In this document: positions 19,730-28,969 of the stretch, one piece after another | Layout of the letters: the number at the start of each line of letters is the position of its first letter | Numbering within the stretch: position 1 is the stretch's first letter | From: Saccopteryx bilineata | Lineage: Eukaryota > Chordata > Mammalia > Chiroptera > Emballonuridae | DNA: 64,000 nucleotides | Reading direction: 5' to 3' | Assembly (NCBI RefSeq): GCF_036850765.1 | Contig: NC_089492.1 | Span: 171,118,296-171,182,295 of the forward strand | Notes under the pieces: generated by a model | Seen by the model: only the letters and a program-made list of their open reading frames with translations | What the model was told of the DNA's origin: nothing | Databases searched by the model: none | Made by a program: the position numbers and the translations under genes

Positions 19730-19919
19730 GCGTCCCCAAACTACGGCCTGCGGGCCGCCATGCGGCCCCCTGAGGCCATTTATCCAGCCCCCACTGCACT
19801 TCTGGAAGGGGCACCTCTTTCATTGGTGGTCAGTGAGAGGACCACTGTATTTGGCAGCCCTCCAATGGTCTGAGGGACAGTGAACTGGCCCCCTGTGTAA
19901 AAAGTTTGGAGACCCCTGG
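19730..19919. mobile_element. nonautonomous hAT transposon
   Basis: Terminal inverted repeats: CAGGCGTCCCCAAACT at the left and AGTTTGGAGACCCCTG at the right (reverse complement CAGGGGTCTCCAAACT). The GC-rich interior has GGCCTGCGGGCCGCCATGCG and GGCCCCCTGAGGCC. About 190 bp, no transposase. The expected 8-bp target duplication is not evident. It lies within the old antisense L1. Confidence 0.85.
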
Positions 19920-20120
19920 TACTAGATGAACTATTCATTGGTGAAATTAGGTATTGAAATCCCTTACTGTTATTGTATTGGTGTCCAGCTTTCCTTTCTG
20001 ATTTGTCAATATTTGCTTTACATACTTAAGTGCACCTATGTTGGGTGCATAAACATGTATAATTTTATATCTTCTTGATGAGTTGACTTCTTTATGATTA
20101 TTTAATTTTCTACTTTATCT

Positions 20121-20539
20121 CTTAGATTATTTTTTTTCTACAGCACATCTTTTGTACACTGTATCATGTGTTCACACCCCTCCATCCAAGTCAAGTCTCC
20201 ATTCATCAACAGTTATTTATCTTAACGTCCCTCAGGTGGCTGCCATGAAAGCTGGAAAATGAGTTGTGGGTACTAACTCCTTCCAGGGAGATGTTGATGC
20301 CTTGGCTTTTTATTGGAGTGGGCTGGAAGAAAAAGGCATGAGAGGTGTCTACCAGTGTCCCCAGTCTCTGTGGAGGATCACAGCCAATCCCATCCCTGGG
20401 TGCTTGCTATACTAGAAGTGTGGCCCTCAGGCAGTAAGTAGTTTTTAAAGTGTGCAGATGAACCTCTTTTAGTGAAAGATTAGGAGGTGGGCAATTTTGC
20501 CTTAGGTGCTGTGAGTGCTTGCACACCTGTTAAGAAGGG
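20121..20539. other. unassigned sequence
   Basis: Mixed-composition sequence after the antisense L1. It could be further old repeat, but I recognise none and see no coding frame. Confidence 0.4.
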
Positions 20540-20715
20540 GAGAGGGAATATAGTCAATATTTTAATAAGTTTACATGGTGACAGATGATTGGTAGAATGA
20601 GTGGGGTGATCACATTGTAAGGTATAAAAATGGTAAATCACTATATTGTGAAACTAATTAATTTATTTAAGGTTGTATACCAACTACACTTATATAAATA
20701 AATAAATACAGAAAA
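20540..20715 (+). mobile_element. old L1 3' end, sense
   Basis: GGGAATATAGTCAATATTTTAATAAGTTTACATGGTGACAGATG, GGGGTGATCACATTGTAAGG, AATCACTATATTGTGAAACTAA and ACCAACTACACTTATATAAATAAATAAA follow the usual 3'UTR ending of older mammalian L1 families, with an A-rich tail. Confidence 0.75.
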
Positions 20716-21435
20716 ATTAAAAAAAATTATTTCTTTGTTTTTTATAGTCTTGTGAGTCTTCAAACACAAGCCCTTAAAAGCTTTTAGAGCAAGTTGTTTC
20801 AGGATCTTATGTTTGTGGTGGGAGTCTTAAAAGTTAGGGTGCTACATGTGGGTTCAAACCTTTTGTTCTTCAGGAAGAAGCTAAGAGTTGGGGATGTCCT
20901 CCCTATTGTATAGTGGTATGTGGGGGTAGGGTATACAGTGAGAATGTGTGTCATCCTTTCCTACCTGATTTGATGTCAGTGTTTTCTTATTCATTCAATG
21001 TGCAGAAGTTGCTCAGCTAGATTCTGTATCACTTCTAGAAGAATTGCTTCATGTGTAGCTGTACATTCAGTACATCCTTGGAAGGAGAGGGGCTCAGGAG
21101 CCACCTATGTCACTATCTTGGTTGACTTGCGATGTCTCACAAGTGTCCCTATTTATTGATATTTGAAAAAAACATTGCAAAAAAGGGCATCAAAAATATA
21201 AACATCTTGTTTCTAAAATTCTGAAAGTTAGTTTTAAATTAGTTCTCACTGTACTATTTGGATGTCCTGTTATAGTGCTTGTAAGAAAATTCAATCCTAT
21301 CAAGTAGGTTGAAATCTGTTTTGGAGATCTTCTATACTGAGGTTCTGCCAATATCCAAATGCATGTTCATTACCATTCTCTGAATGATTCTGAGATGTTC
21401 AGTTTTTAGTGTTTAGGTAAATTGAGGAATATTTA
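20716..21435. other. unassigned sequence
   Basis: No ORF, RNA gene or repeat recognised. Confidence 0.45.
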
Positions 21436-21439
21436 TAAA

Positions 21440-21600
21440 AGTAATTAAAAACACTGTGCAGTTTAAAGACTCCTAATAACATTAGTAGGCTAGTTTTATT
21501 ACCCCTATTTTAAGCAGAAAATTTTAGACTCATTGAAGATCAGCCACTTACCTACATAAGTTCTTTTTGTTGGTAAAGAGTTTAGTAAAATTTAAAAGCA
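21440..21600 (+). mobile_element. MIR-like fragment
   Basis: TAATAACATTAGTAGGC, TTTTATTACCCCTATTTTAAG, a decayed GAAAATTTTAGACTCATTGAAG, and CAGCCACTTACC weakly follow the MIR core order. Old and diverged. Confidence 0.45.
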
Positions 21601-21759
21601 AATCTATTATTCTCAAATACTTTAATAAAGAAATTAGTTTATCAACATTATTCTTTTATTTCTGGGTTTGTTTAATTTCTTTAAACATTAAAAAAAGAAC
21701 TACTCAGCTCTCAGAGGGGAAGGAAGTTTGGGGTTAGGTGAAAAAGGTGAAGTAATTAA

Positions 21760-21960
21760 GCCCCCCCAAAAAATTCCAATAGACACAGACAACAGTATAG
21801 TGAATGAAGGTATGGAGGAAAAATGGTGACAGGAGACTTGACTTAGGGTGGTGAACACACAATACAATATACAGATGATGTGTTATAAAATTGTACACCT
21901 GAAACCTGTATAATTTTATAATTTATATTAAAAATATTACCCCAATAGTTTAAAAAACTA
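21760..21960 (+). mobile_element. L1 3' end, sense
   Basis: GAGGAAAAATGGTGACAGGAGACTTGACTTAGGGTGGTGAACACACAATACAATATACAGATGATG, then TGTACACCTGAAACCTGTATAATTTTATA and CCCCAATAGTTTAAAA, the ending seen in bat and other laurasiatherian L1 3'UTRs. Confidence 0.75.
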
Positions 21961-22274
21961 TCAAGTAGCTTCTTAATGCTTAAATAACATCATTAAAAAG
22001 ATATGAGAAAGCCAACACACACCTGAATTTGATCTCTAAGTAATGAAGTTTCTAAATATTATTTTAGAGACTGTTATCCTTAGGTATACATTTATTTCCT
22101 TCAGTGAATACTTACTATAATTTTAAATAAGTCAGTAGTATCTGACTGTACTTGTCTTATTTGCTATGAATTTTATCTGTTTTGTCAACTAGTGTTTTAC
22201 TGTGCAAGGAAGACAACTTATTGACCAACCAATTTGACTTTGAGGATATAATTATTTGTAAGGCACATGAAAGT

Positions 22275-22350
22275 GTTAGGATAATTATCATGCTCTAACT
22301 TCTAATAAGAAAGGATTTAAGTCCTTGCCAGTTGGCTCAGTAGTAGAGCT
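22275..22350 (+). repeat. left arm of a 76-bp inverted repeat
   Basis: Matches the reverse complement of 25146-25221 with 2 mismatches in 76 by my hand count. It contains 47 bases of single-copy flank and then the first ~28 bases of a Ves-like SINE head (CCAGTTGGCTCAGTAGTAGA), after which the SINE stops abruptly. The arm is followed at 22349-22376 by a 12-bp hairpin (CTAGTTACATTT / AAATGTAACTAG with a TAAG loop). Confidence 0.9.
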
Positions 22351-22439
22351 AGTTACATTTTAAGAAATGTAACTAGATACTATACTACACTTGGTTGTCA
22401 TTTCTGTAGTGACTTAGCTTCTTTCTTTATTTTAATAGC

Positions 22440-23190
22440 CTATTTCCTTTTCTGACATTGTGGTAAAATACACATTACATAATATTTACCATAGTAACTA
22501 CTTTTAAAGTGACAGTTCAGTGGCATTAAGTATATTCACATTTTTATGTTATCTTCTGTCCACAGAACTCTTTTCTTATTGCAAAACTGAAACTCTGTAC
22601 CTATTAAATAATAACTCTCCATTTCTTCCTCCCTAAAGGTCCCAACTAACATAATTTTATATTCTGTTTGCATGAGTTTGACTATACTCAGTATCTCACA
22701 AGTGGAATTACAGTGTGTCTTTTTGAGATAGGCTTATTTCACTTAGCATAATGTTCTTAAAGTTAACTCATGTTATATATAGCATGTGTCAAAATTTCCT
22801 TTTTAAAAAAAGCTTAATAATATTTTACTGTATGTATATGTCAAACTTTCTTTATCCATTCATCTATCCATGAACACTAAGGTTACTTCTGCCTTTTGGC
22901 AACTGCAAATAATACTGCTACAAACATAAATGTACAAATATGTCCTCAATTTCTGCTTTCAATTCTTTTGGGAATAAATTCAAAAACAAAATGTAAGATC
23001 ATAAGGTCTATTTTAAGTGCTTTCTGGAGACACCATTCTTTTTCCATAATGACTGCCTCATTTTATAATTCTTACCAGCAGGGCACTAGTGTTCCAATTT
23101 CTCCAATGGCCTTGCTAATACTTGTTATTATGTGTGTTTGTATTTTATTGTCATTATCCTAATGAGGTGAGATAGTTAGAAGTTTAACTT
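22440..23190 (-). mobile_element. old L1 3' region, antisense
   Basis: Antisense landmarks: GTGGTAAAATACACATTACA, AAAGTGACAGTTCAGTGGCA, CTGTCCACAGAACTC, GTCCCAACTAACATAA, CAAGTGGAATTACAGTGTGTC, GGCTTATTTCACTTAGCATAATG, TTTATCCATTCATC, CAACTGCAAATAATACTGC, TAATTCTTACCAGCAGGGCA and CCTAATGAGGTGAGATAG. The 88-codon frame here is by chance. Confidence 0.8.
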
Positions 23191-23422
23191 ATTTGTCACT
23201 GTAATATGTTTTGTAACTGTTGAACTAGTTGTGGAATTCTAGAGGGTTCTTGATTTAGAGAGGTACTAGTTGGTAGTAAGTTCAGTTAAAATCAAAAGAA
23301 GACTTTGTTTACAGTAGACTTAAGTATATGTATATTTTCATTACATTCAAGAACATCAAATGTATTATGAAATCTAAAATGAGGCTATTAATTTAGAACA
23401 TGTTATTGAATTTTATCAATTG

Positions 23423-24043
23423 TACTGCTCACAAAAATTGGGGGATTTTTTTCAAATGAATATGAAGCAATAAAAAAAAGAAGCATTTGACTTTTTTTTT
23501 TTGTATTTTTCTGAAGTTAGAAGCAGGCAGGCAGTCAGAGAGACTCTCACATGTGCCCAACTGGGATTCACCCGGCATGCCCACCAGTGGGCGATGCTCT
23601 GCCCATCTGGGCCGTTGCTCTGTTTCCACTGGTCACCATTCTAGCACCTGAGGTGGAGGCCATGGAGCCACCCTCAGTGCCCAGGCCAACATTGCTCCAA
23701 TGGAGCCTTGGCTGAGGGAGGGGAGAGACAGAGAGGAAGGATAGGGGGAAGAGTGCAGAAGCAGATGGGTTTTTCTCTTTGAATGCCCTGGCCAGGAATC
23801 GAACCAGGGATTTCCACATGCCAGGCCGACACTCTACTATTGAGCCAACAGGCCAGGGCCTGGTTTTTTTTATCAAACAAGAACATCAGAAAAGTAAATG
23901 ACAAGTCAAAGAAAGTTGTTCAATTATGAAAAGGAGATGCAAAACCAACTTTCATTTCACTGGTGAAAATGCACTGTACAAAAGTATGAAAGCACTGGAG
24001 TATCTGCACATTCCCTGATCCCCTAATTTTTGTGAGCAGTGTA
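23423..24043. mobile_element. Tc1/mariner-like TIR element interrupted by a SINE
   Basis: Left end TACTGCTCACAAAAATTGGG and right end, reverse-complemented, TACACTGCTCACAAAAATTA form inverted repeats, each flanked by TA. Without the SINE at 23490-23860 the element is about 250 bp, too short for transposase. The right half (GACAAGTCAAAGAAAGTTGT, CATTTCACTGGTGAAAATGC) looks like internal deletion-derivative sequence. Confidence 0.75.
23490..23860 (-). mobile_element. Ves-like bat SINE
   Basis: On the minus strand the head begins GGCCCTGGCCTGTTGGCTCA near 23860, the B-box region GGTTCGATTCCTGGCC lies near 23800, and the body has GCTCCATTGGAGCAATGTTG. It ends in a T-rich run on the given strand at 23490-23502. 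It splits the TIR element at 23423-24043 and so is younger than it. Confidence 0.92.
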
Positions 24044-24423
24044 CAGTTTTTGTTTATAGTTAGTATATTTGTAAATGTTACTGTTATAATTTCCTTATTA
24101 AATATAATTTTGTTTACAAATATTACATAAATTTATAAAAGAAAATTTAGAAAATTCTGAAAAGCTATGTAAGAAAAGTAATTTCACCACTAGGATATAA
24201 TCATTTTTATTTTTGTTCACTTTTTTATAACATGGTTCTTCTCATATACACACTCAGATTCATGATTTATATATACTTTTATGTGGTGCTTTGTTCACTT
24301 AATGTTATATAAAGAATGTTTTCCTGTCTTATCCAATTGACTAAATATTCAATAAAAATATATATTTTTTAGAATATATAACTATCTCCTTATGGTTTCA
24401 TAATTAAATGTTATAATTTTATT
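24044..24423. other. unassigned AT-rich sequence
   Basis: No gene or recognisable repeat. Confidence 0.5.
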
Positions 24424-24793
24424 TTGTTTGTGACAGACAGAGAGAGGGACAGATAAGAACAGACAGACAGAAAGGGAGAGAGATGAGAAGCATCAATTCT
24501 TTGTTGAGGCACCTTAGTTGTTCATTGATTGCTTTTTCATATGTACCTTGACTGGGGAGCTACAGCAGAGTGAGTGACCCTTTGCTCAAGCCAGTGACCT
24601 TGGGATCAAGCCAGCGACCATGGGGTCATGTCTATGATCCCATGCTCAAGCCAGTGACCCTGGGCTCAAGCTGGTGAGCCCGCACTCAAGCTAGTGACCT
24701 TTGGACTCAAGCCAGCAGCCTCAGAATTTTGAACCTGAGTCTTCCAAGTCCCAGTCTGATCTTCTATACACTGCACTGCTAACTGGTCAGGTC
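24424..24793 (-). mobile_element. long Rhin-1-like SINE with internal GCTCAAGCCAGTGACC repeats
   Basis: On the minus strand it begins GACCTGACCAGTTAGCAGTG and ends in GTCCCTCTCTCTGTCTGTC. The middle contains a row of related 25-30 bp units built on CTCAAGC.AGTGACC (24575-24715). It is the same family as 57280-57618, with the AAGGTACATATGAAAAAGCA core present. Confidence 0.88.
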
Positions 24794-24810
24794 ATAATTA
24801 TATTTTAAAT

Positions 24811-25175
24811 CTTTTTTTTCCCCAAAGTGAGACACGAAATGGGGGGCAGACAGACTCCCACATGTGCCCGACTGGGATCCACCTGGCATGGCCACCTGGG
24901 GACGATACTCAGCCCCTCTGGGGCATTGATTCACTACAATTGGAGCTATTCTAGAACCTGAGGCGGAGGCTTTGGAGCTGTCCTCAGCACCCGGGCCAAC
25001 TTTGCTCCAATGGAGCTTTGGCTGTGGGAGGGGAAGAGAGTGATAGAGAGGAAGGAGAGAAGGAAGGGTGGAGAAGCAGATGGGCGCTTCTCCTGTGTGC
25101 CCTGATGGGGAATCAAACCCGGGACTTCCCCACACACCAGGCTGAAGCTCTACTACTGAGCCAACTGGCCAGGGC
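24811..25175 (-). mobile_element. Ves-like bat SINE
   Basis: The minus-strand head starts at 25175 with GCCCTGGCCAGTTGGCTCAG, the B-box region reads GGTTTGATTCCCCATC, and the body has GCTCCATTGGAGCAAAGTTG. TTAAATC on both sides (24804-24811 and about 25176-25182) is a possible short target duplication. Its head and right flank form the right arm of the inverted repeat pair. Confidence 0.92.
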
Positions 25176-25221
25176 TTAAATCCTTTCTTATTAGAAGTTA
25201 GAGCATGATAATTATCCTAAC
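25146..25221 (-). repeat. right arm of the 76-bp inverted repeat
   Basis: Partner of 22275-22350. The arm covers the last bases of the SINE (its head) and 46 bases of its flank, and stops about 10 bp before L1 copy B. Confidence 0.9.
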
Positions 25222-25368
25222 AAATAAGGTCATGGTGGGGTAGGAAGCGATACCGATAAATCTCCCCCAAAACTCAACAAGATCTTCAACCAGAAACAGA
25301 AAAACCTATACTTGGAGCCTCCAGATGCTTCGCAATACACTCAAAGGTATGGTCGAGTGAAAAATTGG

Positions 25369-25641
25369 CTAAATATATAACCAAACCCCGAAGGAAATAG
25401 GGAGTAAGAAATGCTCCACCTTCCTCACTAACCTAAACAGGGCGGCTTTCTCTGGTAACTGTGAATATAGAAACTGAGGCGGGCAAAGGGGGTGAATAGA
25501 TCCAGGCCGCAGCATAAACGGCCGAACCAGGCTGTGGCACGGAGATCCTAGCCGAGGAAAAATTGATCCTGTAGCAACCCTGGCAATACAAGCTAACACT
25601 CGTGCCAAACCCAAACAAAGAAAGACAAGCGGGGCAGCCAT
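25369..25641 (-). other. antisense ORF in L1 5'UTR (copy B), shifted
   Basis: The ATG at 25641 (MAAPLVFLCLGLA...) is the counterpart of 4513 and 41252. After about 20 codons the frame differs from A and C because of an indel around 25560-25590, giving a 90-codon frame with a different C-terminus. Confidence 0.35.
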
Positions 25642-25659
25642 TTTACCCTGGTCGGTGCG

Positions 25660-26245
25660 CAGTTAGTGGGCGAGAGATTTCTTCCTAAGCCCCGGAAGTG
25701 GGTGCCCGTGTTACCCCACAGAGAGGCAGAGTCAGAGGCCTTTCTGTGGGCCGAAAGCAGAATCTCTGGGCAGCCCCAGCGCTCTGGGAAAGCCGCACAC
25801 GGGAGGGAGTGAGAACTAATTCCAATGGTGGAAATTTTCCATGCTGGTGGGGGTTTCGTCAGAGGGAAACGCGGCCGGCCTCATATCCTGGTTTGCGCGC
25901 GCAGATAGGGAGTGAAAGATTCCTCCCAGTGACTCAGCAGTGCGCGCCTGTGTTATCGCACAGAGGGGCAGAGTCAGGGGCCTTTGTGTGGGCCAAAGCA
26001 AAATCTCGGGCCGCCCCAGTGCCTTGCAAAAGCCGCACACGGGGACGGAGCGAGACTCAATTCCAACACTGCAACTTTTCCATGCGGTTGGGGGTTTCAC
26101 TCAGAGCGTGAGACTACTGGCCGGATATCCTGGTCTGCACACACAAATAGTGAATGAGAGTTTCCTCCAAGCGCCCCGGAAGTGGGCGCCTCGCCTGTGT
26201 TACCGGACAGAGTGGCAGAGCCAGAGGTCTTTGAGTGGGCGGAAA
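25660..26245 (+). repeat. tandem ~240-bp units in L1 5'UTR (copy B)
   Basis: Unit starts at 25660, 25902 and 26144 (two full units of 242 bp and a partial third), with the same internal landmarks as copy A. Confidence 0.8.
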
Positions 26246-26699
26246 GCCCGCCTGATTATGCTAGCAGCTCTGACTGACTGAGTCTTACCCAGAGCCCTGT
26301 GCAGAGTGGAAATAGAGTGGGGAGTTGCCAGCTCTTTGAGCCTCTTACTATCCAGGCAGAGGCAGCAGCAACCCCATAGCTGGATTATCAGGCTACTAAT
26401 TGAGGACGGAAAGACTAGGAGAAAGGCTCCAGGAACACGGACCCTCTCACTGTCGGAACCTATAAATGCTAATGAGCCTCGACTGCCAACGAGACTAAAG
26501 CACAATACATGACATTGCCATAGAGACTTATCAACTGCAAACCTCTACCTGAGCGTGCCAAAGGGGCAGAACCCGGGGCACAGAGTCACTGACCAGGAAG
26601 AGGGAGAGAAAAGAAAAACCAAGAAGATAACCTCTCAAAATCAAGAATAATCTGCAGACTTTATAACCTATATCATTTTATTATATTTGTTCGTTTGTT

Positions 26700-27631
26700 T
26701 CTCTTATATTCATTCTTGATACTTTTTTTCCTCCTCCAATTTGGCCGATTAACTCTCTGCCGGTCTTACTCTCTCCTCTCCTTGAACTACACTATCCATA
26801 AGTGTTACATCTCCCATTATCTTTTCTCTCCTCTTCCTTTCTCTCTATGAGGGTTGCAATCCAAAACCCTTAACTCTCTCTCTCTCCTTTCTATTTTCTT
26901 CTTTTAGTGGTTCCCTCTTTTTTTCTCTCTCTCTCTTTCTTTTCTCGCTCTATATTAGTTTCTTCCTTTCTCCTTTACATCTCCTCTCATTCAAACCTCA
27001 ATAACAAACAAATTATCTTATCTGGGACTCAAACTTATGTTTGTGGCATTTTGGGGTTTTTTTACTTCACCTTTTTAACTCACTAGCAGTGCTGCCATCC
27101 CTGGCTCTCCATTTTATCTAGTTCTTGTTCCACTAAATACAATAGTAATTTTTTTAATTTGCCCCCCATTTTTCTGTTTTCCTCTTATTCCTCTCATCAT
27201 TACTCTTAGAAAACCAACACCTAAAAGCAAATCATTTTATTCTTGACCCAAATTTTTTCCTTATTTGCTTTTTGTGGGTCCATACCCTCTTTTTTTTTCT
27301 TTTTTCTTTTTTTTTCATTTTTTTTTTTTTTTGCCCCTTCATTACTTTTCCCCAATTCAGGCCCTCCATCACAGGCATTGTTTGTTATAATTCACAGTTT
27401 ATCACAAGATTTTCTCAAGAAAGAGGGGAGAGGAGAGGAGAGGAAAAAAGGAGGAGGGAATAATTTCCTTTTTTTAAAATTTTTATTTTATTTCATTCTT
27501 CTTTCTTTCATTATTATTTTTTTTTAAAAAAACAACTCTTTCGATTTTTAATTTTTTTATTATTTTTTTATTTTTTTAACTTTTTATTCTTTATTAAATC
27601 TCATTAATACTATCAACAAAACCACCCTCAG
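26700..27631 (+). other. second half of L1 5'UTR: pyrimidine-rich then AT-rich (copy B)
   Basis: CT-rich from about 26700 to 26990, with a T-rich low-complexity run at 27285-27335 and a purine block (GAGGGGAGAGGAGAGGAGAG) just before ORF1. Counterpart of 5575-6487. Confidence 0.75.
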
Positions 27632-28757
27632 ATGCCATTAAGGAAGAGAAAATTGAATATCATGGATACAAAAGAAAGAGAGGTAACACAGCTAGATGAG
27701 GAAAAATCTATGGAGAAAAAATTTAATATATTGGAAACCTTGGAGCTAAATGACAGAGAATTCAAGATAGAAATCCTAAAAATCCTCCGAGATATACAAG
27801 AAAACACAGAAAGGCAATTTAGGGAACTCAGAAAACAACTCAATGAACACAAAGAATATATGTCCAAGGAAATTGAAACTATAAAAACAAATCAAACAGA
27901 GATGAAAAACTCAATTCACGAGCTGAAAAACGAAATAACAAGCTTAGCTAATAGAACAGGTCAGATAGAAGAGAGGATTAGTGAAATAGAAGACAAGCAA
28001 CTTGAGGCACAACAGAGAGAAGAAGAAAGAGACTCAAAAATTAAAAAAAAAATGAGATAGCCCTACAAGAATTATCTGACTCCATCAAAAAGAATAACAT
28101 AAGAATACTAGGTATATCAGAGTGAGAAGAGAGAGAAAATGGAATGGAGAACATACTCAAACAAATAATAGATGAGAACTTCCCAAGCCTGTGGAAAGAA
28201 CTAAAGCCTCAAGTTCAAGAAGCAAACAGAACTCCGAGTTTTCTAACCCCAACAAACCTACTCTAAGGCATATCATAATGAAATTGACACAAACCAACAA
28301 CAAAGAAAAAATTCTCAAGGCAGCCAGGGAAAAGAAGAATACAACATATAAAGGAAGGCCCATTAGATTATCATCAGATTTCTCAGCAGAAACTCTACAA
28401 GCTAGAAGAGAGTGGACCCCAATATTTAAAGTCCTGAAAGAGAGGAACTTTCAGCCATGAATACTATACCCATCAAAGCTATCCTTCAAATATGAAGGAG
28501 AAATAAAAGCATTCACAGATACAGAAAACATGAGGGAATTTATCATCAGAAAACCCCCACTCCAGGAATTACTAAAGGGGGTTCTCCAATCAGATACAAA
28601 GAACAAAAAAAAAAAAAACAGAGCCACAAGTAAAAGCTCCAAGAAGAACACAATAAAACCAAATTTAAACTGTGACAACAACAAAAAGAAAGAGGGGGAG
28701 AAGACGGAGATTAACAGTAGCAAAGGACGATGGAGTGCAAAAGTACTCACAAAATAG
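27632..28757 (+). pseudogene. LINE-1 ORF1, copy B, broken
   Basis: Starts MPLRKRKLNIMDTKERE and runs open for 142 codons through the coiled coil. At 28043-28052 an A-run has 10 A's where copy A has 8, shifting the frame. CGA-to-TGA changes at about 28124 (GAGTGAGAAG for GAGCGAGAAG) and 28457 (CCATGA for CCACGA) add stops typical of CpG decay. The C-terminal part resumes at 28530 (MREFIIRKPPLQELLKG) and ends at 28757. Confidence 0.9.
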
Positions 28758-28969
28758 TTCGCTACAATGAACAGGGTAGGGACCCTTTTCATTACTCAAA
28801 GGTAACCACCATTGAAAAAACCACCACAGAATCACATGAGATAAAAAAGATAGCAAGAGAGGAAAGATGTCTGGAATACAACCAAATAAAAACAAAAGAT
28901 AGAAAAACGAAAGAGAAGGATCAAACAAGACACAAAACTAACAGAAAGCAATCTATAAAATGGCAATAG
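28730..28969 (+). other. short extra frame between L1 ORF1 and ORF2 (copy B)
   Basis: 79 codons, beginning MECKSTHKIVRYNEQG and ending IKWQ. It overlaps the ORF1 end by 28 bases, and its stop lies in ATGGCAATAG, the ORF2 start. It is open over its full length, Lys/Glu/Thr-rich, with no domain recognised. Confidence 0.45.

Larger units (their letters stand above)
18640..20120 (-). mobile_element. old L1 ORF2/3' fragment, antisense, interrupted twice
   Basis: Antisense L1 landmarks: TTTTCCAGAGTGGCTATTACC, TCACCAACAGAGCACAAGGGT, CACATCCTCACCAACA, GAAGTGATATCTAATTGTGG, TGTTGAACACCCTTTCA, GTCATCTGCATG. Further on come GATCTATTTTGGAAAATGTT, CATGTGGACTTGAGAAGAATG and ATTGGATGTAATGTTCTATATGTC. The frame is interrupted by the young L1 at 19199-19700 and the hAT element at 19730-19919, then continues with TAGATGAACTATTCATTGGTGAA and GTATTGAAATCCC. 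Confidence 0.8.

Noticed and set aside
24575..24715. Regular short repeats suggestive of a CRISPR array
   Set aside because: Units are contiguous without spacers and belong to a SINE body. The genome is mammalian.
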